A DNA stretch of 64,000 nt from an uncultured Alistipes sp. (lineage in GTDB: Bacteria; Bacteroidota; Bacteroidia; Bacteroidales; Rikenellaceae), in the NCBI GenBank assembly GCA_938014215.1, contig CALLRW010000001.1, positions 199,715-263,714 of the forward strand. The letters are read 5' to 3'. Positions 1-9,054 of this stretch are shown in pieces. Within the stretch, counting starts at the first letter, position 1. Every line of letters begins with the position of its first letter. The notes below the pieces were generated by a model. That model saw only the letters and a program-made list of their open reading frames with translations. It was not told where the DNA came from and ran no database searches. Both the position numbers and the translations under genes were made by a program.

Positions 1-1
1 G

Positions 2-1387
2 GTCAACGCCTCGCAGTATCAGGATGTCCTCGTCGGCGACGAACTGGGCGGATACTGCTCGGCCGTGAAGCCCTACCAGGGGCAGAACATCGCGACCTAC
101 AACCCTTCGGATGCCTTCAACGACCCGCTCTTCGAGAACAGCTTCTCGAACTTCTACGGCAACTACTTCCGGGTGCTGTCGAGCACCGGCGGGAAGGGGG
201 CCGTCTACCAGCTGGCGCAGATCATCCGCGTGGCGTCGATGCTCCGCGTGACGGACGCCTACGGCCCGATCCCCTACCGGCAGATGCAGAACGGTACCTT
301 CTCGGTCCCCTACGACAGCCAGCGCGACGTCTATCTGGCGATGATCGCCGATCTCGATGCCGCCATGGAGGAGCTCTACACCTTCGTCTCGGCGGGCAAC
401 GCCTCGCTGCTCGGGGATTTCGACATCAGCAACCATGCCGGTGACGTGCGGGCGTGGATCCGCTTCGCCAACACGCTCAAGCTGCGCATGGCCATCCGCA
501 TGAGCGGCGTCGAGAGTTCGGCCCGGACGATCGCCGAAGAGGCCGTGGCCGCCCGCGAAACCTACGGCCTGATCGAATCGCCCGCCGAGTCGATGTACTT
601 CGTCTCGACCTCGCGCCGCAACCCCTTCTTCACCCAGGCAACGAGCGCCTCGTGGCAGGATCTGCGGTCGAACGCCAACATCACGATGTACATGAACGCC
701 TATGCCGATCCGCGGCGGAGCTCCTACTTCTCGACCTCGGGGTATGCCGATCAGCCCTATGTCGGGGCGCGTTCGGGCATCCAGAACGTCATCGTGACCG
801 ACTACGTCCCGTTCTCCTACCCGCTCTTCGGCGAGACGGATCCCGTGCCGGTGATGTACGCCGCCGAGAGCTGGTTCCTGCGTGCCGAGGGGGCGCTGCT
901 CGGGTGGACGATGGGCGACACGGCCCAGAACCTCTACTACCGCGGCATCCAGACCTCGATGGAGGAGGCCGGCTGCTCGTCGTCGTACAACGCCTACCTG
1001 CAGACCGGTCCGGCGGCGCTCTCCTACACGGATCCCCTGGGGCGCAACAGCGTGGCCGACTTCGGTACGGCCCCCTCGGTGACGTGGGCCGACGACGGCC
1101 GCGAACTCGAGCGCATCATCACCCAGAAATGGATCGCCAACCACATGATCGGCCACGAGGCGTGGGCCGACTTCCGGCGGACGGGTTTCCCGAAGATGCT
1201 CATGGCGGTGAACAACCTCAGCGCGGGCAGCATGTGGGGAACGGTCGATGGCGACCGCGGCATGCGGCGTCTGCACTACCCGCAGTCGGAGTACGACAAC
1301 AACCGCGAAAACCTGCAGGGCGGCATCCAGCTGCTGGGCGGTCCGGACGAATATTCGACCGATGTCTGGTGGGCCCAAAAAAACTGA
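2..1387 (+). CDS. SusD-like outer-membrane glycan-binding lipoprotein (5' end cut off)
   Basis: The reading frame is open from the first bases of the window, so the N-terminus and lipobox lie outside; the first internal Met is at 65. The visible 460 or so residues have the helical, TPR-like composition of SusD/RagB proteins of the SusD-like_2 type. Typical features are the segment around RVASMLRVTDAYGPIPY, the RFANTLKLRMAIRMS helix, and the C-terminal ESWFLRAEGALLGW and HEAWADFRRTGFP stretches. In the family these proteins cap a SusC TonB-dependent transporter and deliver oligosaccharides to it, so a susC gene is expected just upstream. The stop codon is 24 bp before the GH18-like gene, which implies one PUL operon. 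Substrate cannot be read from SusD itself. The family call is firm, the exact subfamily less so. Confidence 0.9.
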   Translation, partial: VNASQYQDVLVGDELGGYCSAVKPYQGQNIATYNPSDAFNDPLFENSFSNFYGNYFRVLSSTGGKGAVYQLAQIIRVASMLRVTDAYGPIPYRQMQNGTFSVPYDSQRDVYLAMIADLDAAMEELYTFVSAGNASLLGDFDISNHAGDVRAWIRFANTLKLRMAIRMSGVESSARTIAEEAVAARETYGLIESPAESMYFVSTSRRNPFFTQATSASWQDLRSNANITMYMNAYADPRRSSYFSTSGYADQPYVGARSGIQNVIVTDYVPFSYPLFGETDPVPVMYAAESWFLRAEGALLGWTMGDTAQNLYYRGIQTSMEEAGCSSSYNAYLQTGPAALSYTDPLGRNSVADFGTAPSVTWADDGRELERIITQKWIANHMIGHEAWADFRRTGFPKMLMAVNNLSAGSMWGTVDGDRGMRRLHYPQSEYDNNRENLQGGIQLLGGPDEYSTDVWWAQKN

Positions 1388-1411
1388 CCTTTAGCGTGAA
1401 CCTGAAAAACC

Positions 1412-2539
1412 ATGAAGATGAATCGTAAAAAGATATTTTCGGCGCTGGCGGCGGTGACCGTCGTTCTGTGCAGCGCCTGCAGCGAGTGGACGGAGCCCGA
1501 GGCCCGCGATCTGACGCAGCGGCTCCCCGAATCCTATTATGCCAACCTGAGGGCCTACAAGGCCTCGGACCATTCGATCGCTTTCGGATGGTTCGGAGGG
1601 TGGAATCCCGATGCCGCCACCACGGCGTCGAGTCTGATGGGGATTCCCGACAGTGTCGACCTGGTGGCCAACTGGTCCTCGTTCTATCTGACCGAGTCGC
1701 AGCGGGCCGAGGTCCGGGCCGTCAAGGAGAAGAAGGGTACCGATGTCGTGGTGACGATCCTCCTGATGAACATCGGCCGCACGATCACCCCCGACGAGGT
1801 GACGGCCGGAGTCGCCGACAACAACGAGATCACCCGGCTGCAACGCCACTACTGGGGCTGGTCGGACGAGGCGACGGCCTCCGAGATCGAGGCGGCAATC
1901 CGGCGGTACGCCAGTGCCGTTGTCGACGGCGTCCTGGAGAACGGCTATACGGGGCTCGATCTGGACTTCGAACCCAGCTATTCGGACCACAAGGGCAACA
2001 TCGTCAACAACCTCACCGCGCAGGGCGACATCTACGCCGGAACGACCCCGGCCGAGCGGGTGAACTGGTTTGTCGACGAGTGCAGCAAGCGTCTGGGACC
2101 CAAATCGGGAAGCGGCAAGCTGCTGCTCGTGGACGGTGAGGTGCACAACATGCCGGTCGAGACGATCGACTGCTTCGACTACTTCGTGCTGCAGACCTAC
2201 ACGCTGACCCGGCAGTCGTCGCTGGACGAGAGCCGGCTGGCCCGTCTGATCACGGCCTTCGGCGAGGTGCTCGACGAGAAGACGATCACCAACCGGACGA
2301 TCGTCACCGAGAATTTCGAACCCGAGAGCCTCTGGAAGACCGGCGGCTTCGCCAAGTGCGAACTCCCCGACGGCACGACGACCAATTCGCTGCAGGCCAT
2401 GGCCGAGTGGCAGCCGGCGAACGGCTATCGCAAGGGCGGATTCGGCGCCTACCAGATGCAGAACGACTTCAAGAACAACTGCTACAAATATTACCGGGCT
2501 GCGATTCAGACGATGAATCGGCTCGCTGACAACCACTAA
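1412..2539 (+). CDS. GH18-like lipoprotein (endo-beta-N-acetylglucosaminidase type)
   Basis: This is a 375-residue lipoprotein: a signal peptide ends in the lipobox LCSAC. The protein has the GH18 TIM-barrel signature at residues 180-187, reading TGLDLDFE. Asp183, Asp185 and the general acid Glu187 of the DxxDxDxE motif are present, but the first Asp is Thr. In GH18 the substrate acetamido group helps catalysis, and the last D-x-E pair is essential, so activity is possible. Homologous PUL proteins act as endo-beta-N-acetylglucosaminidases on N-glycans or serve as surface glycan-binding proteins; either role fits here. It sits between the SusD-like gene and a DUF1735/LamG lipoprotein, an order common in Bacteroides N-glycan loci. 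Met at 1418 is an alternative start. Confidence 0.8.
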   Translation: MKMNRKKIFSALAAVTVVLCSACSEWTEPEARDLTQRLPESYYANLRAYKASDHSIAFGWFGGWNPDAATTASSLMGIPDSVDLVANWSSFYLTESQRAEVRAVKEKKGTDVVVTILLMNIGRTITPDEVTAGVADNNEITRLQRHYWGWSDEATASEIEAAIRRYASAVVDGVLENGYTGLDLDFEPSYSDHKGNIVNNLTAQGDIYAGTTPAERVNWFVDECSKRLGPKSGSGKLLLVDGEVHNMPVETIDCFDYFVLQTYTLTRQSSLDESRLARLITAFGEVLDEKTITNRTIVTENFEPESLWKTGGFAKCELPDGTTTNSLQAMAEWQPANGYRKGGFGAYQMQNDFKNNCYKYYRAAIQTMNRLADNH

Positions 2540-2556
2540 CCGCACAGCAAAGAACC

Positions 2557-3801
2557 ATGAAAAATAGATTGAAAAACCATTGCCTGGCGCTGTTTGCCGG
2601 CATGGCCTTCGCCGCAGCCGCTGCCGGATGCGACAATGCCGAGCTCGGGCCGATCGACAATGCGGCCTATATCGCCGAAGCCTACAAGGCGACCAGTACG
2701 ACGATTATGGTGGAGAACCAGGGGGCTGTGACCTCGCTGACGGCCCGTCTGGGCAGCCAGGCCGAGGGTGACTGCCGCTTCCGCCTCGAGGTGGATCCCG
2801 CGGCCCTCGAACGCTACAACGCCCTGAACGGAACCTCCTATACGCTGCTCCCCGAGACGGCCTACCGCATGGCTGCGGAGCCGCTCGTGATTGCCGCCGG
2901 AGCGATCGCCGCCGAACCCGTTCCGATCACGATTCTGCCCTACACGTCGGAGATGGACGAGTCGGGACAGGTCTATGCGCTGCCCGTCGCCCTGCGCAGC
3001 GACGACGGCAAGGTGCCGGTGCTGACCGACAACGGCGAGTTCCTGATCGTCTGCAACCGCCGGAAGGTCATCCCGGCCCCGGTCTTCAACTCCGAGTTCG
3101 ATTACGGCGGCATGGAGAAGCTCAACCGGGTCATCCTGAACATGAAGGATGCGCCGATCACCTTCTCGGCCTATACGTTCGAGTTCATGATGTACAAGGA
3201 GGCGTTCGCCGCCCGCAACTACATGATCGTCGGGTTCGACAACGAGGACGGACTTGCCAACCGCATGTGGGTCCGCTTCGAGCAGTCCTCGACGACGACC
3301 GACACGCAGAACCGCTGGATGCAGATCAACTCCGTGAAGAAACCCGCCGTGACGGCCACCTCGCCCTGCGAGGCCGGGACGTGGCAGCATGTCGCCATTG
3401 TCTTCGACGGCTCCTCGACGAAGCTCTATCTGAACGGTTCGCTCGTGGCCGACAAGGCGACCGTGACGCCGACGATCACCTTCCGTCACTTCTCCTTCCT
3501 GCCGCAACCCTCCTACTGTACTTCGACGATCTCCTTCCGCGAGGCGCGTCTGTGGAACGTCGTGCGGACCGAGACCCAGCTGAAGAACAACATGGAGAGT
3601 GTCGATCCGCAGAGCGACGGGCTGCTCGGCTACTGGAAGATGGACGAGGGCAGCGGCTGCGTGTTCAAGGATGCGACGGGCCACGGTAACGACGGCGAGT
3701 GCACCTATTCGAGTGCCGGTGACATCTGGGATCCGCAGGTCTACGGTCCCGCTACCGGCCTGAAGTGGGTGGAGGACTACAACAACATGAACGGCGAATA
3801 A
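2557..3801 (+). CDS. DUF1735 plus LamG-domain surface lipoprotein
   Basis: This is a 414-residue lipoprotein: a signal peptide is followed by the lipobox AAAGC at about residue 25. Residues 45-170 match the DUF1735 beta-sandwich found at the N-terminus of many PUL surface proteins (the segment LERYNALNGTSYTLLPE is typical). Residues 180-400 form a concanavalin-A-like/LamG domain, with W-Q-H-V-A-I-V-F-D followed by K-L-Y-L-N-G, and LLGYWKMDEG near the end. No catalytic residues are evident, so the likely role is surface glycan binding for the neighbouring SusC/SusD pair. The gene begins 17 bp after the GH18-like gene and is followed by a strong terminator-like hairpin, so it probably ends that transcription unit. 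Confidence 0.82.
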   Translation: MKNRLKNHCLALFAGMAFAAAAAGCDNAELGPIDNAAYIAEAYKATSTTIMVENQGAVTSLTARLGSQAEGDCRFRLEVDPAALERYNALNGTSYTLLPETAYRMAAEPLVIAAGAIAAEPVPITILPYTSEMDESGQVYALPVALRSDDGKVPVLTDNGEFLIVCNRRKVIPAPVFNSEFDYGGMEKLNRVILNMKDAPITFSAYTFEFMMYKEAFAARNYMIVGFDNEDGLANRMWVRFEQSSTTTDTQNRWMQINSVKKPAVTATSPCEAGTWQHVAIVFDGSSTKLYLNGSLVADKATVTPTITFRHFSFLPQPSYCTSTISFREARLWNVVRTETQLKNNMESVDPQSDGLLGYWKMDEGSGCVFKDATGHGNDGECTYSSAGDIWDPQVYGPATGLKWVEDYNNMNGE

Positions 3802-3825
3802 CCGACCGCCGGAAAGACGCATACG

Positions 3826-3883
3826 CGGAGGCATCGTTGCGGTTGCCAAGAAGCGGCCGACCGTTGCGGTGCCTCCGTTTTTC
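3826..3883 (+). terminator. Intrinsic terminator after the SusD/GH18/LamG unit
   Basis: The 8-bp arms CGGAGGCA (3826-3833) and TGCCTCCG (3870-3877) enclose a GC-rich loop and are followed directly by TTTTTC. It separates the binding-protein genes from the sulfatase/GH20 pair, so the latter may have its own promoter or depend on read-through. Confidence 0.6.
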
Positions 3884-3903
3884 AAACCTATCCGTTTGCA
3901 TAC

Positions 3904-5484
3904 ATGAAGAGATCAGACCTCACCCGGCTGGGCATGGGAGGGGCGGCCGTACTGTCGCTGATCGGCTGTACGGAACACCGGCCGGCCGCACGCCCGATGA
4001 ATATCCTCTACATCATGACCGATGACCACACGGCACAGATGATGAGCTGCTACGACCGTCGTTACGCCTCGACGCCGAATCTGGACCGCATTGCCCGCGA
4101 GGGCGTGCGCTTCACGAACAGCTTCGTGGCCAATTCGCTGAGCGGTCCGAGCCGCGCCTGCCTGCTCACGGGCAAGCACTCGCACCGGAACGGATTCTAC
4201 GACAACACGACCTGTGTCTTCGACGGTTCGCAGCAGACCTTCCCCAAGCTGCTCCAGACGGCCGGCTATCAGACGGCCATCGTCGGCAAGTGGCACCTCG
4301 AGAGCCTCCCGACGGGTTTCGACCATTGGGAGATCCTCCCCGGTCAGGGCGACTACTACAACCCCGACTTTATCCTCCAGACGGGCGACACGGTCCGCAA
4401 CGAGGGTTACATCACGAACCTCATCACGGATAAGGCGATCGAGTGGCTCGACCGCGGGCGCGACCCCGAAAAACCCTTCTGCCTGCTGGTCCACCACAAG
4501 GCGCAGCATCGCAACTGGATGGCCGACACGTGCAACCTGGCGCTGTACGAGGATCGGACGTTCCCCGTTCCGGAGACCTTTTTCGATGACTACGCAGGGC
4601 GTCCGGCCGCCGCGGCTCAGGAGATGTCCGTTGCGTCGGACCACGACATGGATATGATCTACGACCTGAAGATCTGCCGCGAGGGGGATACGAGCCGCCT
4701 GTCGGACTATTACAAGGCGATGCTCGGCCGCATGAACCCCTCCCAGCGGGCTGCCTGGGACCGTTTCTACGGCCCGGTGATCGAGGATTTCTACGCCCGC
4801 AATCCGCAGGGGCGCGAGCGGGCCGAGTGGAAGTTCACGCGTTACGTGCGCGACTATCTGAAGACCCTCAAGTCGCTCGACGACAACGTCGGACGGCTGC
4901 TCGACTACCTCGACCGCACGGGGCTGGCCGCCAATACGCTGGTGGTCTACACCTCGGATCAGGGCTTCTACATCGGCGAACACGGTTGGTTCGACAAACG
5001 CTTCATGTACGAGGAGTCGATGCACACGCCGCTTGTCATGCGCCTTCCGGGCGGTGTGCACGGCGATATCGACCAGCTGGTGCAGAACATTGACTACGCG
5101 CCGACGTTCCTCGAACTGGCCGGCGTCGAGGTTCCCGACGATATCCAGGGGCGTTCGCTGCTGCCGCTGCTGCGCGGCGAGAAGCCGGCCGACTGGCGGC
5201 GCTCGCTCTACTACCATTTCTACGAATATCCGGCCGAACACATGGTCAAGCGCCATTACGGCGTGCGGGACGACCGCTGGAAGCTGATCCACTTCTACAA
5301 CGATATCGACCACTGGGAGCTCTTCGATCTGCAGGAGGATCCCCACGAACTGCACAACCGCTATGACGATCCGGCCTGTGCCGGCGAACGTCAGCGGATG
5401 GTCGACGAACTGGTCCGCCTTCAGCGGCAGTATGCCGACACGCTGGCGCTGCGCATGAACGGAAACTTTGAATCCAAAAACTGA
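3904..5484 (+). CDS. Serine-type S1 family sulfatase (lipoprotein)
   Basis: This is a 526-residue sulfatase of the alkaline-phosphatase fold with an N-terminal lipoprotein signal (LSLIGC). The maturation motif is Ser80-Gly-Pro-Ser-Arg followed by LLTGK, so the nucleophile is made from serine and needs an anaerobic sulfatase-maturating enzyme (anSME) encoded elsewhere. Metal and substrate features of the family are visible: MTDDH near residue 40, GKWHLE near 125, HHKAQHRNW near 200 and YTSDQGFYIGEHG near 355. The HHKAxHRNW segment resembles S1_11-type enzymes that remove 6-sulfate from N-acetylglucosamine, but subfamily assignment from memory is tentative. It is followed 5 bp later by a GH20 hexosaminidase; a desulfation step before hexosamine removal is a sensible pairing. 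Confidence 0.88.
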   Translation: MKRSDLTRLGMGGAAVLSLIGCTEHRPAARPMNILYIMTDDHTAQMMSCYDRRYASTPNLDRIAREGVRFTNSFVANSLSGPSRACLLTGKHSHRNGFYDNTTCVFDGSQQTFPKLLQTAGYQTAIVGKWHLESLPTGFDHWEILPGQGDYYNPDFILQTGDTVRNEGYITNLITDKAIEWLDRGRDPEKPFCLLVHHKAQHRNWMADTCNLALYEDRTFPVPETFFDDYAGRPAAAAQEMSVASDHDMDMIYDLKICREGDTSRLSDYYKAMLGRMNPSQRAAWDRFYGPVIEDFYARNPQGRERAEWKFTRYVRDYLKTLKSLDDNVGRLLDYLDRTGLAANTLVVYTSDQGFYIGEHGWFDKRFMYEESMHTPLVMRLPGGVHGDIDQLVQNIDYAPTFLELAGVEVPDDIQGRSLLPLLRGEKPADWRRSLYYHFYEYPAEHMVKRHYGVRDDRWKLIHFYNDIDHWELFDLQEDPHELHNRYDDPACAGERQRMVDELVRLQRQYADTLALRMNGNFESKN

Positions 5485-5489
5485 CACTT

Positions 5490-7811
5490 ATGAACAGACG
5501 ATCCCTCTCTATTATAATAATGGTAGCGGCGGCCGGAAGCTGGATGCTTGCCGGCTGCGCGACGACGCCGTCGGCCGAGGCTCTTCCCGTGCTGATTCCC
5601 CAACCGCAGCAGGTTGAGTGGACGGGCGGCAGCTACCGGCTACCGGCGCAGACGCGCATCGGAATCGCCGATCCGCAACTGGCCGCCCAGGGTGACTATC
5701 TGGCGGAGGCGCTCGCTTCCCGTACGGAGTCCGTGTCGCAGCCGGGCCGGCAGGGCGATATTCTTCTGCAACTCGATACCGCGGCACTTGCCGGCGAGGC
5801 CTACCGGCTTTCGGTCACGAAGTCGGGCATCCGGATCACGGGCGGTTCGCCGCGCGGTGTGGTCAATGCGATCGCCTCGCTGCGGCAGCTGTTGCCGGCG
5901 GGCGAAGCGGCCGAAGCGGTGGTGCCGGGTGTGGAGATTGCCGATGCTCCGGCCTTCGGGTGGCGCGGCGTGATGCTCGACGTGAGCCGCCACTTCTTCG
6001 ACAAGGAGGAGATCCTCCGCCTGCTGGACCAGACGGCCTGTCTGAAGCTCAACAAGTTCCACTGGCACCTGACCGACGACCAGGGATGGCGCATCGAGAT
6101 CCGGGCCTATCCCGAGTTGACCCGAAAGGGGGGCTGGCGCCGCTTCAACAAGCAGGATACGATCTGTCTGGGACGGGCCGCCCGGGAGAAGAATGCCGAT
6201 TTCCGGCTGCCGGAGAAGCGCCTGCGCGTCGAGGGGGCCGATACGCTCTACGGCGGTTACTACACGCAGGACGAAATCCGCGAGGTGGTGGCCTATGCCG
6301 CCGCGCGCGGGATCGACGTCATCCCCGAGATCGACATGCCGGGCCACTTCCTGCAGGCCATCGAGTGCTATCCGGAGCTGACCTGTTTCGATCCGGAGAG
6401 CTGGAGCGGCGAAGCCTTCTCCTCGCCGCTGTGTGTGGGGCGGGACGAGGCGCTGACCTTCTGCGAGAATATCTGGAAGGAGGTTTTCGAACTCTTCCCC
6501 GGTGAATATGTCCACATCGGCGGTGACGAGGTCAACATGAAGAACTGGAACCGCTGTCCGCGCTGCCTGGCCCGCATGCGTCACGAGGGGCTGGCCGACG
6601 GCCATGCCCTGCAGGCGTGGTTCACCCGCCGCATGCAGCGCTTCTTCGAGGCCAACGGCCGCCGGATGATCGGCTGGGACGAACTGCTGCAGGGCGGCGT
6701 CGACCCCTCGACGACCGTCATGTGGTGGCGTCCCTGGGTGCCGGAGTCGGTCGACCGGGCCACGCGGCAGGGGTGTGACGTGATTCTCTGTCCGCAGACG
6801 TGGTTCTACTTCTCGCTCGAGGAGGATCCCGGCTCGCTCAAGCGCATCTGCAACTACGAACTGCTGCCCGATTCGCTCCCGGCCGAACAGCGCGCCCGCG
6901 TGCTCGGTATTCAGTGCAACGTCTGGTCGGAGAAGGTCCCCACGTGGTCGCGGGCCGAGTATCTCTTCTATCCGCGGCTGCTGATCGTTGCCGAGAAGGG
7001 GTGGTGTGCTCCCGAACGGGTCCGCGAGGCGGATCTCATGCCGCGGCTGCTGCGCTACTGCGAACGGCTCGATGCCGAAGGGATCAACTACCGCATCCCC
7101 TCGCTGGAGAATTTCCACGAATTCTGCGTCTTCACCGATTCGACCCGCTCGACGGTGACCTGTCCGCTGCCGGGGGCCACGCTGCGCTATACGCTCGACG
7201 GTTCGGTGCCGACCGCCGCTTCGCCCCGTTACGAGGGGCCGATCACCTTCCACGATGACGCCCTGCTGCAGGTGCGGGCCTTCCATTCCGACGGCCGCAC
7301 GGGCGACTGGGTGAAGATCCGCTACGAGAAGTGCGGCTATGCGGCTCCGACGCGGGTCGGGACGACGCGTCCCGGGCTGCAGGCCGAATGGTATTTCCGC
7401 CGCTTCCCGAAGTGTGACGCCGTGGGTGGCGCGGAGCCCGACGGCCGTTGCGTGGTCGATTCGGTGCAGTTCCCGGCGGTGGCCAAGGGGCGGCGGGCCA
7501 CGGGTATCCTCTTCCGGGGCTACGTCAACGTGCCCGAAGACCGGATCTACACCTTCGAGCTGGCCTCGAACGACGGCAGCGTACTCCGGATCGACGGCCG
7601 CGTGGTGATAGACAACGACGGCGAACACACGCTGGTCGAGAAGACCGGGCAGGCGGCCCTTTCGGCGGGGCTGCACCCCCTCGAGCTGCGCTATTTCGAT
7701 TACAACGGCGGACGGGTGACGCTGGCGCTGGTCAATGACCGGGGGCGGCGTATCCCGATGGGCGGCGAGTGGTTCTGCCACGCTGCCGAAGAGGCCGGGA
7801 CGGCCGAATAG
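5490..7811 (+). CDS. GH20 beta-N-acetylhexosaminidase with PA14 domain
   Basis: This is a 773-residue lipoprotein (lipobox LAGC at about residue 22). Residues 35-150 form the GH20b N-terminal domain. Residues 150-520 form the GH20 barrel, with FHWHLTDDQGWR and the catalytic Asp346-Glu347 pair in HIGGDEV, the dyad for substrate-assisted cleavage of terminal GlcNAc or GalNAc. A chitobiase-type C-terminal beta domain (LRYTLDGSVPTAASPRYEG) follows at about 560-615. A PA14 carbohydrate-binding module follows at about 630-760 (NDGSVLRIDGRVVIDN). It is translationally close to the sulfatase upstream and is the last gene before a strong terminator. It probably acts in the periplasm or on the surface on oligosaccharides imported by the preceding PUL. 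Confidence 0.93.
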   Translation: MNRRSLSIIIMVAAAGSWMLAGCATTPSAEALPVLIPQPQQVEWTGGSYRLPAQTRIGIADPQLAAQGDYLAEALASRTESVSQPGRQGDILLQLDTAALAGEAYRLSVTKSGIRITGGSPRGVVNAIASLRQLLPAGEAAEAVVPGVEIADAPAFGWRGVMLDVSRHFFDKEEILRLLDQTACLKLNKFHWHLTDDQGWRIEIRAYPELTRKGGWRRFNKQDTICLGRAAREKNADFRLPEKRLRVEGADTLYGGYYTQDEIREVVAYAAARGIDVIPEIDMPGHFLQAIECYPELTCFDPESWSGEAFSSPLCVGRDEALTFCENIWKEVFELFPGEYVHIGGDEVNMKNWNRCPRCLARMRHEGLADGHALQAWFTRRMQRFFEANGRRMIGWDELLQGGVDPSTTVMWWRPWVPESVDRATRQGCDVILCPQTWFYFSLEEDPGSLKRICNYELLPDSLPAEQRARVLGIQCNVWSEKVPTWSRAEYLFYPRLLIVAEKGWCAPERVREADLMPRLLRYCERLDAEGINYRIPSLENFHEFCVFTDSTRSTVTCPLPGATLRYTLDGSVPTAASPRYEGPITFHDDALLQVRAFHSDGRTGDWVKIRYEKCGYAAPTRVGTTRPGLQAEWYFRRFPKCDAVGGAEPDGRCVVDSVQFPAVAKGRRATGILFRGYVNVPEDRIYTFELASNDGSVLRIDGRVVIDNDGEHTLVEKTGQAALSAGLHPLELRYFDYNGGRVTLALVNDRGRRIPMGGEWFCHAAEEAGTAE

Positions 7812-7847
7812 CGGCGGAAACCTCCGTTTCGGGAGCTGGCTGATTGT

Positions 7848-7885
7848 GGGGCCGGGCGATTTCGGATCGCCCGGCCCCGTCTTTT
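7848..7885 (+). terminator. Strong intrinsic terminator after the GH20 gene
   Basis: A perfect 13-bp stem (7848-7860 with 7866-7878) encloses a 5-base loop TTCGG and is followed by GTCTTTTTC. It marks the end of the first PUL. Confidence 0.9.
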
Positions 7886-7961
7886 TCGGAAGGTGGCGGC
7901 CGAAGAGAGCGTCGGCCGGGAGACGGATCGCTTTTTGCTTTGAATTTGAATGGAAAACCTG

Positions 7962-7992
7962 TTGCACGGGACGAAAATTTTTCCTACCTTTG
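7962..7992 (+). promoter_or_regulatory. Bacteroidetes-type promoter upstream of the caspase operon
   Basis: The -7 element TACCTTTG (7985-7992) matches TAnnTTTG exactly. A TTG at 7962-7964 lies 20 bp upstream, as expected for the -33 element. Transcription would begin near 8000, giving a leader of about 345 nt before the gene at 8346. Confidence 0.7.
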
Positions 7993-7999
7993 AGTAGGT

Positions 8000-8340
8000 A
8001 AGGCTGCGGCGCGAATCACCTCCCGGTGGGTGGACCGCCGTCCCGGATCCCCGCAAGGAAAAGGAGTCTCCGGAATGGATTTCTCCCTTCGGGATAGATG
8101 CGGCTGTCTGTTTCAAGGCTGCGTCGATGTCCGGCAATTCATCGTTCAGAGACCTTCCGCACGGATGCCGACTGCGTGCGGAGAGGCCCTTGGAGTTTGG
8201 TGAGAGTGGTGGTAGGAACGGTATGAACGGGTCCCCGCGAACTCCCGCAGGTTCCCTCTTCCCGCTTCATCTCACCGTCTTGGAATGTGTCGGCGGATTG
8301 TTCCGTGTGTGGAGGCCATTGTTTAACCCTTAAATATGTA
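8000..8340 (+). promoter_or_regulatory. Long hairpin-rich leader or small RNA, family unknown
   Basis: There is no convincing coding sequence between the promoter at 7962-7992 and the ATG at 8346. Two structures stand out. One is a hairpin with arms CCGCAC (8157-8162) and GTGCGG (8176-8181). The other is a nested long stem: GGTGAGA (8199-8205) with TCTCACC (8270-8276), GGAAC (8215-8219) with GTTCC (8251-8255), and CGGG (8228-8231) with CCCG (8244-8247). I do not see the consensus cores of TPP, cobalamin, FMN, SAM, SRP, RNase P or tmRNA elements. It may be a regulatory 5' leader or an independent ncRNA. Confidence 0.35.
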
Positions 8341-8345
8341 GTAAG

Positions 8346-8984
8346 ATGAAGAGACTTTTATTTTGGTTGTTCCTCGGCATTTTTGTCGCCGGAACCGTGT
8401 CTGCCCAACCTCGAAATACGGACCGAAGCCGCTGGAAGAGCGCCAAGAAGATGGCCAAGGAGCTCGTCGCGGAGGGCTGGAAGGTCGACGGATCGCGTGC
8501 GCTGGAGGATCTGATCTTCGAGCACTACCAGAAGCTCACCGATGAAAACAACCAGGAACTGGTGGCCAACGTCGTCGGCCAGACCTCGGTCAAGACCCTC
8601 AATCAGGCCGCACAGTGGGCCGCTACCAACGCCAGCATCTCCTACGCCAAGCAGGCCCGGCAGATGGTTGCCGGCCGCATCACGGCGGAATTCGGGGCCG
8701 GTGTGGCCGAGAGTCCCTCGGTCGACAACTTCTACGAGGGCTATGAGAGCCGTGTCGCCAAGGAGCTCAACGGCGAGCTGAAGAAGAGTTTCTCGGTCTA
8801 TCGCGAGAAGAAGGAGGGCGGCATCGACTACAAGGCCTTCTACCTGGTCAACGAGGAGGCGGCCTCTTCGGCCCGGATGCGGGCTCTCGAGCGCATGAAG
8901 GCCGAGTCGGAGTTCCTGCGCGAGAATGCCGAGAAGATCAGCGAGTTTGTCCGGGAGGGATTCCCGATTGAGCCGGGCGAATAG
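8346..8984 (+). CDS. Exported helical protein of unknown function
   Basis: This is a 212-residue protein with a clear signal peptide (cleavage after VSAQ near residue 22) and no lipobox. The mature part is highly charged and predicted helical, with the early segment AKKMAKELVAEGWKVDGSRALE and a C-terminal helix rich in Glu, Arg and Lys. The residue pattern recalls LPP20/FlgT-like envelope proteins, but I do not recognise a defined family. It is the first gene after the leader and is followed after 70 bp by a FlgT/DUF4384 protein and then a caspase-like and a transglutaminase-like protein. It is probably the first of four co-transcribed exported factors. Its function remains unassigned. Confidence 0.7.
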   Translation: MKRLLFWLFLGIFVAGTVSAQPRNTDRSRWKSAKKMAKELVAEGWKVDGSRALEDLIFEHYQKLTDENNQELVANVVGQTSVKTLNQAAQWAATNASISYAKQARQMVAGRITAEFGAGVAESPSVDNFYEGYESRVAKELNGELKKSFSVYREKKEGGIDYKAFYLVNEEAASSARMRALERMKAESEFLRENAEKISEFVREGFPIEPGE

Positions 8985-9054
8985 GCGATCCAACCGAATC
9001 CTTGACCGCGGGCGGGGCCGTATCGGGCTCCTGCCTGCCCTTTCCCGACTGTCT

